A stretch of 13,242 bases of DNA from the NCBI GenBank assembly GCA_964646035.1, contig CAZYDJ010000065.1:1-13242 (forward strand), given 5' to 3'. This DNA comes from CAYLMM01 sp964646035. Its GTDB lineage: Bacteria > Krumholzibacteriota > Krumholzibacteriia > LZORAL124-64-63. Below are positions 5,061 through 11,937 of this stretch, piece by piece. Every line of letters begins with the position of its first letter. Position 1 is the stretch's first letter. The translations under genes were made by a program, and so were the position numbers. Under the pieces are notes generated by a model that made no database searches, had not been told where the DNA came from, and saw nothing but the letters and a program-made list of their open reading frames with translations.

Positions 5061-7513
5061 AAGTCAGCCTGGACTGGATAAGTGATTACGTCGTGGTGGA
5101 AGGTTCGCCCGCTGAAGTGGCGAATCGGCTCACTCTCAACGGATTGAACGTCGAGAGCATCGAGGAATTCGTGATCGAGTTTCCCGGCGTGGTGATCGCC
5201 AGGGTCGAAACCTGCGAACGCCATCCCGACGCCGACAAGCTTTCCCTCTGCACCGTTTTCGACGGAGAACAGACCCGCCAGATCGTCTGCGGAGCACCCA
5301 ACGTGCGCGCCGGGTTGCATGTCCTGTTGGCCAAGACCGGAGCAGTCCTGCCCGGCGGGATCAAACTGAAGAAATCCAAGATCCGCGGCGTCACGAGCGA
5401 TGGGATGATCTGCTCGGCTACCGAATTGCAGCTCGGCGAGGATTCCGCCGGCATCATGGAACTGCCCGAGGACAGCGTCCCCGGCACGCCGGCCGACGAA
5501 CTCTACGGGTATCGCGACACCGTGCTGGACATCGAAGTGACGCCGAACCGCCCCGACTGGCTGAGCCATTACGGAGTCGCCCGCGAGATCGCCGCCTTCC
5601 AGGATTCGCTGCTCGATACGCCGAAACTGTGGTCGCCCCCCAAGGCCGGGTCGCCCAAATCCGAAGTCAGCATCGAGATCGCCGACTTCGCTGATTGTTC
5701 GCGTTATTCCGCGCATCTTGCGCGCGGCGTCAAGGTCGGGCCGTCGCCGCGCTGGCTGCGCAACCGCCTGCTGGCGATCGGCGCGCGGCCGATCAACAAT
5801 ATCGTCGACATCACCAACTACGTGATGTTCGAACTCGGCCAGCCCCTGCACGGCTTCGACCTCAATAAGCTCAGCGGCAAGACCATCACCGTCCGCCGCG
5901 CCCGTCCGCAAGAGGATTTCAAGGCCCTCGACGGTACGCAGACCAAGCTGGGCCCCGACCATATGGTCATCGCCGACAACGTCGGTCCGATCGCCCTGGC
6001 CGGCGTGATGGGCGGCGAACGGACCGAGGTGGACGAGAACACCGGCGACGTCCTGCTCGAAAGTGCTTTCTTCTCGCCGAGCCTGGTGCGACGGACTTCG
6101 CGCGTCATGCAGATGTCCAGCGAGAGTTCCTACCGTTTCGAGCGCGAGGCCGATTGGAAAATGGTCGAGACCGGAGCTTTGCGGGCCTGCTATCTGATGC
6201 AGAAGCATGCCGGCGCCCATATCGACGCTGATTTCGTCGATCGCCAGAATCCGGATCTCAAGGATCACGGACAGGTGCAGGTGCGCGTATCCCAGGTCAA
6301 CCGCCTGCTCGGCACTTCGCTCAAGGCGACCGCGGTGGTTCAATATCTGCAGTCGCTCGGTCTTAAATGCACCGCTTTGGGCCAAGCCAGCGACCGCAAC
6401 GGGGGAGACGCAACCCTCGTGGCGACAATTCCCAGTTTTCGGCGGGATCTCTTCGCCGAAGTCGATCTCATCGAAGAAGTCGCCCGCCTCTTCGGCTTCG
6501 ACAACATCGAGGCCCACGCAGGTTTCCGCACCGGCGGCGGCCTCTTCGTTTCCCCGCTGCATCAATTGCGGGGACGGCTGCGCCGTTATCTGGCCTCGGT
6601 GGGCTATTCCGAGATCGTCACATCGTCGTTCATGGCCCGCGAGGAACTCGACCGTCTGTGCATACCCGAAACAGATTTTCGCAGCGAATTGATGGGAGTC
6701 CGCAATCCTCATCACGGCGGCGAAACACTGCTCAGGACCACCCTCACGCCTTCGCTGCTGCGTACGGTCCAGCGCAACGTCAACTCGGATTGCCGGCTGC
6801 CGCTGCGCCTCTTCCAGACCAACCGCATCTTTCTGCCGGCCTGCGAGAGAAAAGGTGATTTCCGGCACGATGACGAGAAACTCCTGCCGCTGGAATTGCA
6901 GATCTTCCAGGCCTGCGTAGCCGGCCGCCGGGACGAGGTCCACGGCGGAGTGCCGGCGGATCTGATGGAAATCAAGGGTTTGATCGAGGCCGTAGCCGCC
7001 GAGATGAGGCTGGATTTGAAAATGCGCCCCGGCGGGGATTCTCCGTATCTGCAACCGGGTGGTTGCTGGGAGATCATCCAGGGCGAGGAAAAGGTAGTCG
7101 GCATCGCCGGGGCCGTCGCCAGGCCGGTCCTGCGCGATTTCGATCTCGAAGCGCCGGTCGCCCTGATCGAGATCGATCTCACCAATCTCGATCCTAAGCC
7201 CTCGGAAGTCGCCTGTACCGAGATATCCCGCTATCCGGCGGTCAAGCGCGATCTCTCGCTCCTGGTTCCCGACAACGTGAAATGGGTGCATCTCGAGGCG
7301 GCCGTGCGTGGAGCCGGCGGACCGTTGCTGGAAAGCGCCGAGATATTTGATATCTACCGCGGCAAGGGCGTCGAAAACGGATTTTCGGCCATTGGAATTC
7401 GCTTGAAGTTCCAATCCGCCAAGGGTAACTTGAAAGGGAAGGCTGTGGACAAGGCCATCACGGCCATAACCGGAACGCTTTCGAGCGATCTCGGAATCGA
7501 ACTCCGCAGCTAG
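5057..7513 (+). CDS. pheT: Phenylalanine--tRNA ligase beta subunit, TTG start
   Basis: This is the partner of PheS; it binds tRNA-Phe and edits Tyr-tRNA-Phe. It has 818 residues, full length. The start is TTG 5057, overlapping the pheS stop by 4 nt (TTGA), with AGAGG at 5046-5050; the N-terminus MKVSLDWISDYV matches the family. A tRNA-binding OB-fold spans about 40-150 (VVIARVETCERHPDADKL, CGAPNVRAG). The B3/B4 editing domain covers about 210-390, B5 about 400-480, a catalytic-like core about 490-700, and the FDX-ACB anticodon-binding domain about 720-818 (RYPAVKRDLSLLVP). The ESSYRFER motif continues EAD where GVD is usual. The overlap implies translational coupling and equal subunit supply. 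The 809-residue open frame on the opposite strand (4985-7414) is a codon-bias shadow. Confidence 0.97.
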   Translation: MKVSLDWISDYVVVEGSPAEVANRLTLNGLNVESIEEFVIEFPGVVIARVETCERHPDADKLSLCTVFDGEQTRQIVCGAPNVRAGLHVLLAKTGAVLPGGIKLKKSKIRGVTSDGMICSATELQLGEDSAGIMELPEDSVPGTPADELYGYRDTVLDIEVTPNRPDWLSHYGVAREIAAFQDSLLDTPKLWSPPKAGSPKSEVSIEIADFADCSRYSAHLARGVKVGPSPRWLRNRLLAIGARPINNIVDITNYVMFELGQPLHGFDLNKLSGKTITVRRARPQEDFKALDGTQTKLGPDHMVIADNVGPIALAGVMGGERTEVDENTGDVLLESAFFSPSLVRRTSRVMQMSSESSYRFEREADWKMVETGALRACYLMQKHAGAHIDADFVDRQNPDLKDHGQVQVRVSQVNRLLGTSLKATAVVQYLQSLGLKCTALGQASDRNGGDATLVATIPSFRRDLFAEVDLIEEVARLFGFDNIEAHAGFRTGGGLFVSPLHQLRGRLRRYLASVGYSEIVTSSFMAREELDRLCIPETDFRSELMGVRNPHHGGETLLRTTLTPSLLRTVQRNVNSDCRLPLRLFQTNRIFLPACERKGDFRHDDEKLLPLELQIFQACVAGRRDEVHGGVPADLMEIKGLIEAVAAEMRLDLKMRPGGDSPYLQPGGCWEIIQGEEKVVGIAGAVARPVLRDFDLEAPVALIEIDLTNLDPKPSEVACTEISRYPAVKRDLSLLVPDNVKWVHLEAAVRGAGGPLLESAEIFDIYRGKGVENGFSAIGIRLKFQSAKGNLKGKAVDKAITAITGTLSSDLGIELRS

Positions 7514-7566
7514 GAAACCGGTCCGACCGGTAAATCACGGACGATCAGCAGAGGAAGTACAACGTC

Positions 7567-7839
7567 ATGCACGAGAACAGCTTCGGGCTGTTGGAAGAGA
7601 AAGTGCTCAAAGCGGTCAGCGTCATCGAGGAACTACGCGAGGGAAACCGCAAACTCGAAGCACAGCTAAATGATTCTGAAGCCAGATTCGCGGAAAAGAA
7701 GGATGAGTGCGATCAGTTGCAGCGGAGCCTGGAAGAGGCCCGCGCCGGATTGCAGTCGGTCGATGAGTTGGAACAAAAGCGCAGGACGATCGAGGAGAAG
7801 GTTGGAGGCCTGTTGTCGAAGCTAGACTCCATAGGGTAG
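7567..7839 (+). CDS. Small coiled-coil protein, ZapB-like, probable cell-division accessory
   Basis: The protein has 90 residues and no signal peptide or membrane segment. From about residue 8 to 86 it is almost continuous heptad-type helix rich in E, K, L, R and Q (LLEEKVLKAVSVIEEL, LEQKRRTIEEKVGGLL), with a short C-terminal LLSKLDSIG. Length and pattern resemble ZapB, a coiled-coil protein of about 80 residues that binds ZapA at the Z-ring. The zapA gene follows 68 nt downstream, which strengthens this reading. GAGGAAG at 7551-7557 serves as ribosome binding site for ATG 7567. Coiled coils diverge quickly and align by composition, so the ZapB assignment rests mainly on context; a generic coiled-coil protein remains possible. 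A 5-bp hairpin (7517-7521 with 7527-7531) sits in the pheT spacer. Confidence 0.72.
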   Translation: MHENSFGLLEEKVLKAVSVIEELREGNRKLEAQLNDSEARFAEKKDECDQLQRSLEEARAGLQSVDELEQKRRTIEEKVGGLLSKLDSIG

Positions 7840-7907
7840 TTGCTTCGGTATGATCGCTTTCCGGCGGTCGGATCCGGGGCTGCAACTCGGAGAACAGAGA
7901 CGTAGGA

Positions 7908-8219
7908 ATGCCCGATCCTAGAAGTGTGACAGTAAACGTGTTCGGCCAGGACTACACCTTGAGAGGTGACGCCGAGCCGGAGTATGTCCAGAATGTCGCT
8001 CGCCTCGTCGACGAGAAAATGCGTGAAATAGCAGAGAGCGCCAAGTTGGGATCGACGGCCAAGGTGGCCATCCTGGCGGCGATCAATCTTGCCGACGAAT
8101 TGCTCAGGGAACGTCAGAAACATCGGGACGCCCTGAGGATGCTGGACGACAGGACGAGTCAGATCGCCTCGCTGCTCGATAACGAGGTGGCGAAGGTGCA
8201 GGGTCGGGGTAAAAGTTAG
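7908..8219 (+). CDS. zapA: Cell division protein ZapA
   Basis: ZapA binds FtsZ filaments and bundles them in the cytoplasmic Z-ring. The 103-residue protein has the ZapA signature near the N-terminus: VTVNVFGQDYTLRGD at about 7-21, then EYVQNVARLVDEKMREIAE. A helical middle follows (KVAILAAINLADELLRERQ) and a coiled-coil tail. The length is typical. ATG 7908 has no well-placed Shine-Dalgarno: TAGGA abuts the start and CGGAGA is 14 nt away, so translation may depend on coupling or be weak. The gene lies directly upstream of 6S RNA, an arrangement also known from enterobacteria (zapA-ssrS), and the 6S closing stem starts at the zapA stop codon. Confidence 0.93.
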   Translation: MPDPRSVTVNVFGQDYTLRGDAEPEYVQNVARLVDEKMREIAESAKLGSTAKVAILAAINLADELLRERQKHRDALRMLDDRTSQIASLLDNEVAKVQGRGKS

Positions 8220-8397
8220 GATTCCCTGCCTAATGCGTGATGTGCCGAGTGTCTTGAGCCAACACCACACGTGCGGGATTCTGGAGTTCTCGTGCGGAGG
8301 CCGCGCCCCCTGGAGGGGATGGCCGAAGTACAAGACAGGAGCCCCACCTGAAGCAATTGGTTCAATTGCTTCCGCACACACGGTCAGGCGGGGAATC
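8220..8397 (+). ncRNA. ssrS: 6S RNA
   Basis: 6S RNA folds like an open promoter and sequesters sigma-70 holoenzyme, mostly in stationary phase. The 5' and 3' ends pair: 8220-8231 with 8386-8397, 12 consecutive pairs with one G-U. A second stem follows (8236-8245 with 8374-8382, one bulged A). A third is TGTCTTG 8250-8256 with CAAGACA 8331-8337. The 3' side of the central bubble carries a 9-bp hairpin (8351-8359 with 8363-8371, loop GTT). Family-typical sequence includes TTGAGCCA at 8254-8261 and GGAGCCCCACCTGAA near 8338-8352, which strongly resembles proteobacterial 6S RNA. The length of about 178 nt is standard, and the position right after zapA matches known synteny. Ends are set by the fold and could shift by a few bases. 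A separate promoter was not found, so it may be processed from a zapA transcript. Confidence 0.88.
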
Positions 8398-8435
8398 TAA
8401 TCATTCCGGAGTCCGCTTCACGACCTCCCCATATC

Positions 8436-8457
8436 CTCCTTTCCTCCTGGAAAGGAG
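8436..8457 (+). promoter_or_regulatory. Hairpin sequestering the rny ribosome binding site
   Basis: Bases 8436-8444 (CTCCTTTCC) pair perfectly, 9 bp, with 8449-8457 (GGAAAGGAG) around a TCCT loop. The 3' arm contains the whole Shine-Dalgarno AAAGGAG (8451-8457), which lies 6 nt before the rny ATG at 8464. In the folded state the site would be inaccessible. No T run follows, so this is not a terminator. The pairing is seen directly; a role in controlling rny translation is inferred. Confidence 0.6.
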
Positions 8458-8463
8458 CAAAAG

Positions 8464-10026
8464 ATGAACCAAGTACCCATTTACGCGTGGGTAGGACTCA
8501 CGCTGGTGCTGGGTCTCTTCATTGGATGGTTCCTCCACAAGAACCGGATACAGGGCATCCTGGGCAACGCCGCCCTGGAGCGTGACCGGCTGATCGCCGA
8601 AGGGCGTCGCAATGCCGAGAACCTCCTCAAGGAAGCCAAACTCGAAGCCAAGGGCGAGTTCTTCAACTCGCGTAAAGCCTTCGAGAAGGAAACCGAGCAG
8701 ACCCGCCAGGAGCTCACCCGCCGCACCAGTTATCTGGATCAGCGGGACGCCAGCCTGAACAAGAAGATCGCCTTCGTCGACGAGAAGGAAACCCGTCTCG
8801 AAAAGGGCGAACAGCAGCTCAAGACCAGTCTGACCGAGATGGAGACGAGCAGGGCCGAACTGGCCGCCACCATCGAGGATCAGAATCGCAAGCTCGAACA
8901 CATCGCCGGCCTCAGCTCTGAAAAAGCCCGCCAGATGCTCATGGAAAACATGATGTCGGAGGCCAGGCTCACCGCGGCGCGGCATATCCAGGAAATCCGA
9001 GATGATTCCGAGCGGAACGCCCGGCGCGAATCACAGCGGATTCTCAGTCTGGCCATTCAGCGTTACGCAGCCGAGCATGTCGCGGAGACGACGGTCTCGG
9101 TGGTCGATCTGCCCAACGACGACATGAAGGGCCGGATCATCGGCCGCGAGGGGCGGAACATCCGGTCGTTCGAACTCGCCACCGGCGTCGACGTCATCAT
9201 CGACGACACGCCCGAAGCCGTGATCATCTCGGGCTTCGATCCGGTGCGCCGGGAAATCGCCTGCATCGCTCTGCAACGGCTGATCAGGGACGGAAGGATC
9301 CATCCCGGACGCATCGAGGAGATCGTCACCAAGACCAGCGAGGAGATGAGCGAAAAGATCCGGGAAATCGGCGAGCAGGCCTGCCTCGATCTGGATCTGC
9401 CGAACATCAATCCCGAGCTCTATCCCTATATCGGCCGGCTCCATTACCGTACCAGCTACGGCCAGAATCTCCTGCTGCACAGCAAGGAGGTGGCGGCGGT
9501 TTCCGCGGTCGTCGCAGTGGAGTTGGGGCTGGATCAGAAGATCGCCAAACGCTGTGGTTTCCTGCACGACCTGGGCAAGGCGGCGGAGCACGAATTCGAG
9601 GGCCCTCACGCCATGATCGGCGGCAAGCTGGCGCGCAAGCACGGTGAGAGTGAAATCGTGATCAACGCGATCGCAGGCCACCATCAGGATATCGAAGCAG
9701 AATCGCCCTACACGTTCATCACGGCCGCGGCCGACGCAGTTTCCGCATCCCGGCCCGGAGCCAGGCGCGAGAGCATCGACAACTACATCAAACGGCTCGA
9801 GAGCCTGGAGCGGATCGCCGAAAGCTTCGACGGCGTGGAGAAATCCTTCGCCATCCAGGCCGGACGCGAAGTGAGGATCCTGGTCAACCACAACATGATC
9901 TCCGACGCCGAGGCGGCCCTGTTGGCCGACGAGATCGGCAAGCGGGTCGAGGGCGAACTCGAATATCCCGGTCAGATCAAGATAATGGTGATCCGGGAGA
10001 CGCGGGCCGTATCGTATGCCCGCTAG
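8464..10026 (+). CDS. rny: Ribonuclease Y (membrane-anchored mRNA decay endonuclease)
   Basis: RNase Y makes initiating internal cuts in mRNA and is anchored in the cytoplasmic membrane. The protein has 520 residues, the standard length. One N-terminal membrane segment covers about 6-25 (IYAWVGLTLVLGLFIGW), followed by a long charged coiled coil to about 190. The KH RNA-binding domain contains GRIIGREGRNIR at 223-234. The HD phosphodiesterase domain keeps H339 (LLHSKEVA), the H368-D369 pair (FLHDLGKA), H406-H407 (AGHHQDIE) and D424 (AAADAVSASRPGAR). The C-terminus matches the family (ELEYPGQIKIMVIRE). ATG 8464 has AAAGGAG at 8451-8457, buried in a 9-bp hairpin. Its neighbours are 6S RNA upstream and folD 36 nt downstream. 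Confidence 0.97.
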   Translation: MNQVPIYAWVGLTLVLGLFIGWFLHKNRIQGILGNAALERDRLIAEGRRNAENLLKEAKLEAKGEFFNSRKAFEKETEQTRQELTRRTSYLDQRDASLNKKIAFVDEKETRLEKGEQQLKTSLTEMETSRAELAATIEDQNRKLEHIAGLSSEKARQMLMENMMSEARLTAARHIQEIRDDSERNARRESQRILSLAIQRYAAEHVAETTVSVVDLPNDDMKGRIIGREGRNIRSFELATGVDVIIDDTPEAVIISGFDPVRREIACIALQRLIRDGRIHPGRIEEIVTKTSEEMSEKIREIGEQACLDLDLPNINPELYPYIGRLHYRTSYGQNLLLHSKEVAAVSAVVAVELGLDQKIAKRCGFLHDLGKAAEHEFEGPHAMIGGKLARKHGESEIVINAIAGHHQDIEAESPYTFITAAADAVSASRPGARRESIDNYIKRLESLERIAESFDGVEKSFAIQAGREVRILVNHNMISDAEAALLADEIGKRVEGELEYPGQIKIMVIRETRAVSYAR

Positions 10027-10062
10027 ATCGCGGCGGCTTGCGACCGCGACGGGAGGAGCAAC

Positions 10063-10935
10063 ATGTCCAGCCTGATCCTTTCCGGCAAGGTGGTCCGCGA
10101 CGCGATATTCGCGGATCTCATGCAGCGCCTGGCCGGCGCGCCGCGGCCGCCGGGCCTCGCGGTGGTTCTGGTGGGCGATGATCCGGCTTCGGCCGTCTAT
10201 GTCCGCAGCAAGGGCAAGGCCTGCGAGAAACTCGGCTTCGTGCATCAAACCATCCGGATGCCGTTCGACGCCACCGAGCAGCAGGTACTCGAGCAGGTGG
10301 CGGCTCTCAACGCCGACGATGCCATCGACGGCATCCTCGTCCAGTTGCCTCTGCCTCCCCATATCGACGGCGAGAAGGTTCAGCTCGCGGTCGACCCGCG
10401 CAAGGACGTCGACGGCTTCCATCCGGTCAATCTCGGCCGGCTGATGCTGGGTCGCCCGTCTTTCGTACCCTGCACTCCGCTCGGGGTGGTGCGCCTGATG
10501 ACCCATTACGGCATCCCGATACAGGGACGCGAAGTGGCGATCGTCGGCCGCAGCGTGATCGTCGGCCGAACGCTGTCGCAATTGCTTTCCCTGAAGGGCG
10601 AGCACGCCAACGCAACTGTCACCATGTGCCACTCCGCCACAACCGATCTGCCCTCGGTCACCCGCCGGGCCGACATCGTCGTGGCGGCAATGGGCGCGCC
10701 CTGCGCCCTGGGCCGGGATCACATCGCCGAAGGCGCCGTCGTGATCGACGTCGGCATCAACCGCATTCCCGATCCGGATTCCGCCCGGGGGTATCGTCTG
10801 GTCGGAGATGTCGATCCCGAGGCACTTGACGGCTGGGCGTCGGCCTATACTCCGGTCCCCGGGGGAGTGGGCGTGATGACCATCGCGATGCTGATGGCCA
10901 ACACCTGGGACGCCATGGAGGCCCATATCGGATGA
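10063..10935 (+). CDS. folD: Bifunctional methylenetetrahydrofolate dehydrogenase / methenyltetrahydrofolate cyclohydrolase
   Basis: FolD interconverts 5,10-methylene-, methenyl- and 10-formyl-tetrahydrofolate with NADP(H), feeding purine and formyl-Met-tRNA synthesis. It has 290 residues, the usual length. Catalytic Y46 and K50 (YVRSK), Q94 (QLPLPPH) and D117 (DVDGFHP) are present. PCTPLG lies at 136-141 and the nucleotide loop GRSVIVG at 162-168. Two conserved prolines are replaced: the loop continues R-T170 where R/K-P is usual, and the C-terminal motif PGGVGPMT reads PGGVGVMT (V271). Activity is still expected because all core catalytic residues remain. GGGAGGAG lies a few nt before ATG 10063. 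The stop overlaps the next ATG by 4 nt (ATGA), so the ispA-type gene is translationally coupled. Confidence 0.96.
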   Translation: MSSLILSGKVVRDAIFADLMQRLAGAPRPPGLAVVLVGDDPASAVYVRSKGKACEKLGFVHQTIRMPFDATEQQVLEQVAALNADDAIDGILVQLPLPPHIDGEKVQLAVDPRKDVDGFHPVNLGRLMLGRPSFVPCTPLGVVRLMTHYGIPIQGREVAIVGRSVIVGRTLSQLLSLKGEHANATVTMCHSATTDLPSVTRRADIVVAAMGAPCALGRDHIAEGAVVIDVGINRIPDPDSARGYRLVGDVDPEALDGWASAYTPVPGGVGVMTIAMLMANTWDAMEAHIG

Positions 10936-11831
10936 GTCAGGATCCCTTGGCCGGCCATGCCCGGAACCGCAAATTGATCGAGGCTCGTCTGCACCGCCTG
11001 CTGGCGGCGGACCGTGCAGTGCCGCAGCGTCTGCGCGAAGCCATGGGCCACAGCCTGTTCAGCGGCGGCAAGCGCCTGCGCCCCCTGCTGCTGTTGGGGG
11101 CGTTCGAGGCCTGGGCCGGCGGGCGCGGGGCCGCCCGGCGCGATTCGGCGCTGGACGCGGGTTGCGCCTTCGAGATGATGCATACCTATTCCCTGATCCA
11201 CGACGACCTGCCCGCGATGGACGACGATGTTCTGCGCCGGGGCAGGCCTACCTGCCATGTGGCCTTCGACGAGGCGACCGCCATTCTCGCCGGCGACGGT
11301 CTGCAGGCGTTGGCCTTCACGGTCATCTCGGGCTGCGGCCCCCGGGCCGCTGAACTGGTGTCGCTGCTGGCCGCGGCCGGCGGCCCCGGCGGGATGGTCG
11401 GGGGCCAGGTGCTGGACCTCGAATCGGAAGGCGTCGAGCCTGACGCGGCGCTGGTGCGGCGCATCCATCGCAACAAGACAGCGGTCATGATCGCCGCTCC
11501 ACTGACAGCAGGCGCGTTGCTCGGCGGCGCCGACCGCGAGACCCTGCCGGCTGTCCAGGCGGCAGGTCTGAAGCTGGGCATGGCGTTCCAGGCCACCGAC
11601 GACGTACTGGACGTGATGGCGACGGCGGCCGAGCTGGGCAAGACCCCCGGCAAGGACGCGGCGGCCGGCAAGGCCACCTGGGTCGGTCTCGAAGGTCTGA
11701 CGAAGGCCCGTTCGCGGGCTCGTCGCTACGGCAGGGAAGGAGTGAACCAGCTGGAGCGGATCGTCCCGGACGGGGGTTCCGCCGCAGCCCTGCTCCAGAT
11801 CGCCCGCATCCTCTGGGACCGCAGCCGCTGA
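10932..11831 (+). CDS. ispA: Polyprenyl synthetase, farnesyl-diphosphate-synthase type
   Basis: The enzyme condenses isopentenyl diphosphate with allylic diphosphates. It has 299 residues, as IspA. Landmarks are GGKRLRP at 45-51, the first aspartate-rich motif DDLPAMD at 91-97 with the two-residue insert of bacterial type II enzymes, RRGRPTCH at 102-109, GQVLDL at 158-163, KT at 182-183 and the second motif DDVLD at 223-227 inside FQATDDVLD. The residue five positions before the first motif is Y86, an aromatic that in this class limits chain length and favours the C15 product FPP; GGPP synthase remains possible. The ATG overlaps the folD stop by 4 nt. dxs follows after 106 nt. In many bacteria xseA and xseB lie between folD and ispA; here they are absent. 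Confidence 0.92.
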   Translation: MSQDPLAGHARNRKLIEARLHRLLAADRAVPQRLREAMGHSLFSGGKRLRPLLLLGAFEAWAGGRGAARRDSALDAGCAFEMMHTYSLIHDDLPAMDDDVLRRGRPTCHVAFDEATAILAGDGLQALAFTVISGCGPRAAELVSLLAAAGGPGGMVGGQVLDLESEGVEPDAALVRRIHRNKTAVMIAAPLTAGALLGGADRETLPAVQAAGLKLGMAFQATDDVLDVMATAAELGKTPGKDAAAGKATWVGLEGLTKARSRARRYGREGVNQLERIVPDGGSAAALLQIARILWDRSR

Positions 11832-11842
11832 GCCGATAGCAG

Positions 11843-11872
11843 TTGCCAATCGGGGGCGGTTGGGTCTATTTT
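11843..11872 (+). promoter_or_regulatory. Possible promoter of dxs
   Basis: TTGCCA at 11843-11848 matches 5 of 6 bases of the -35 consensus. TATTTT at 11867-11872 matches 4 of 6 of the -10, with an 18-nt spacer. Transcription would start near 11879, giving a leader of about 60 nt with a 6-bp hairpin (11895-11900 with 11904-11909). It overlaps the terminator-like hairpin, and only one reading may be real. Confidence 0.35.
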
Positions 11873-11874
11873 TT
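11846..11874 (+). terminator. Possible intrinsic terminator after ispA
   Basis: CCAATC at 11846-11851 pairs with GGTTGG at 11858-11863 (one G-U) around a GGGGGC loop. Five bases later comes a run of six T (11869-11874). The stem is short and the T run is displaced, so termination would be weak. The same bases can also be read as a dxs promoter, given separately. Confidence 0.33.
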
Positions 11875-11937
11875 ACCCTTGCTCCAGCGGTTATCGCGGA
11901 ATCTCCGCGGACCCAATTCTTAGTCGGGAATGACTGA

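Noticed and set aside
4985..7414. 809-residue open frame on the minus strand opposite pheT
   Set aside because: Its translation is low-complexity and GC-driven with no recognisable domain, and it is wholly antisense to a full-length, well-conserved PheT. Long antisense frames are expected in GC-rich genes.
7823..7854. TATGAT at 7849-7854 as a promoter for zapA and 6S RNA
   Set aside because: The -10 is good, but the best upstream match (TAGACT at 7823-7828) is weak and the 20-nt spacing is wrong. It stays possible but unsupported.
10028..10049. 6-bp inverted repeat between rny and folD
   Set aside because: The stem is short with a 10-nt loop and no T run; easily expected by chance in GC-rich sequence.
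9031..10926. 631-residue minus-strand frame across rny and folD
   Set aside because: It spans two unrelated conserved genes and their spacer on the other strand, and shows no family motif; a codon-bias shadow.
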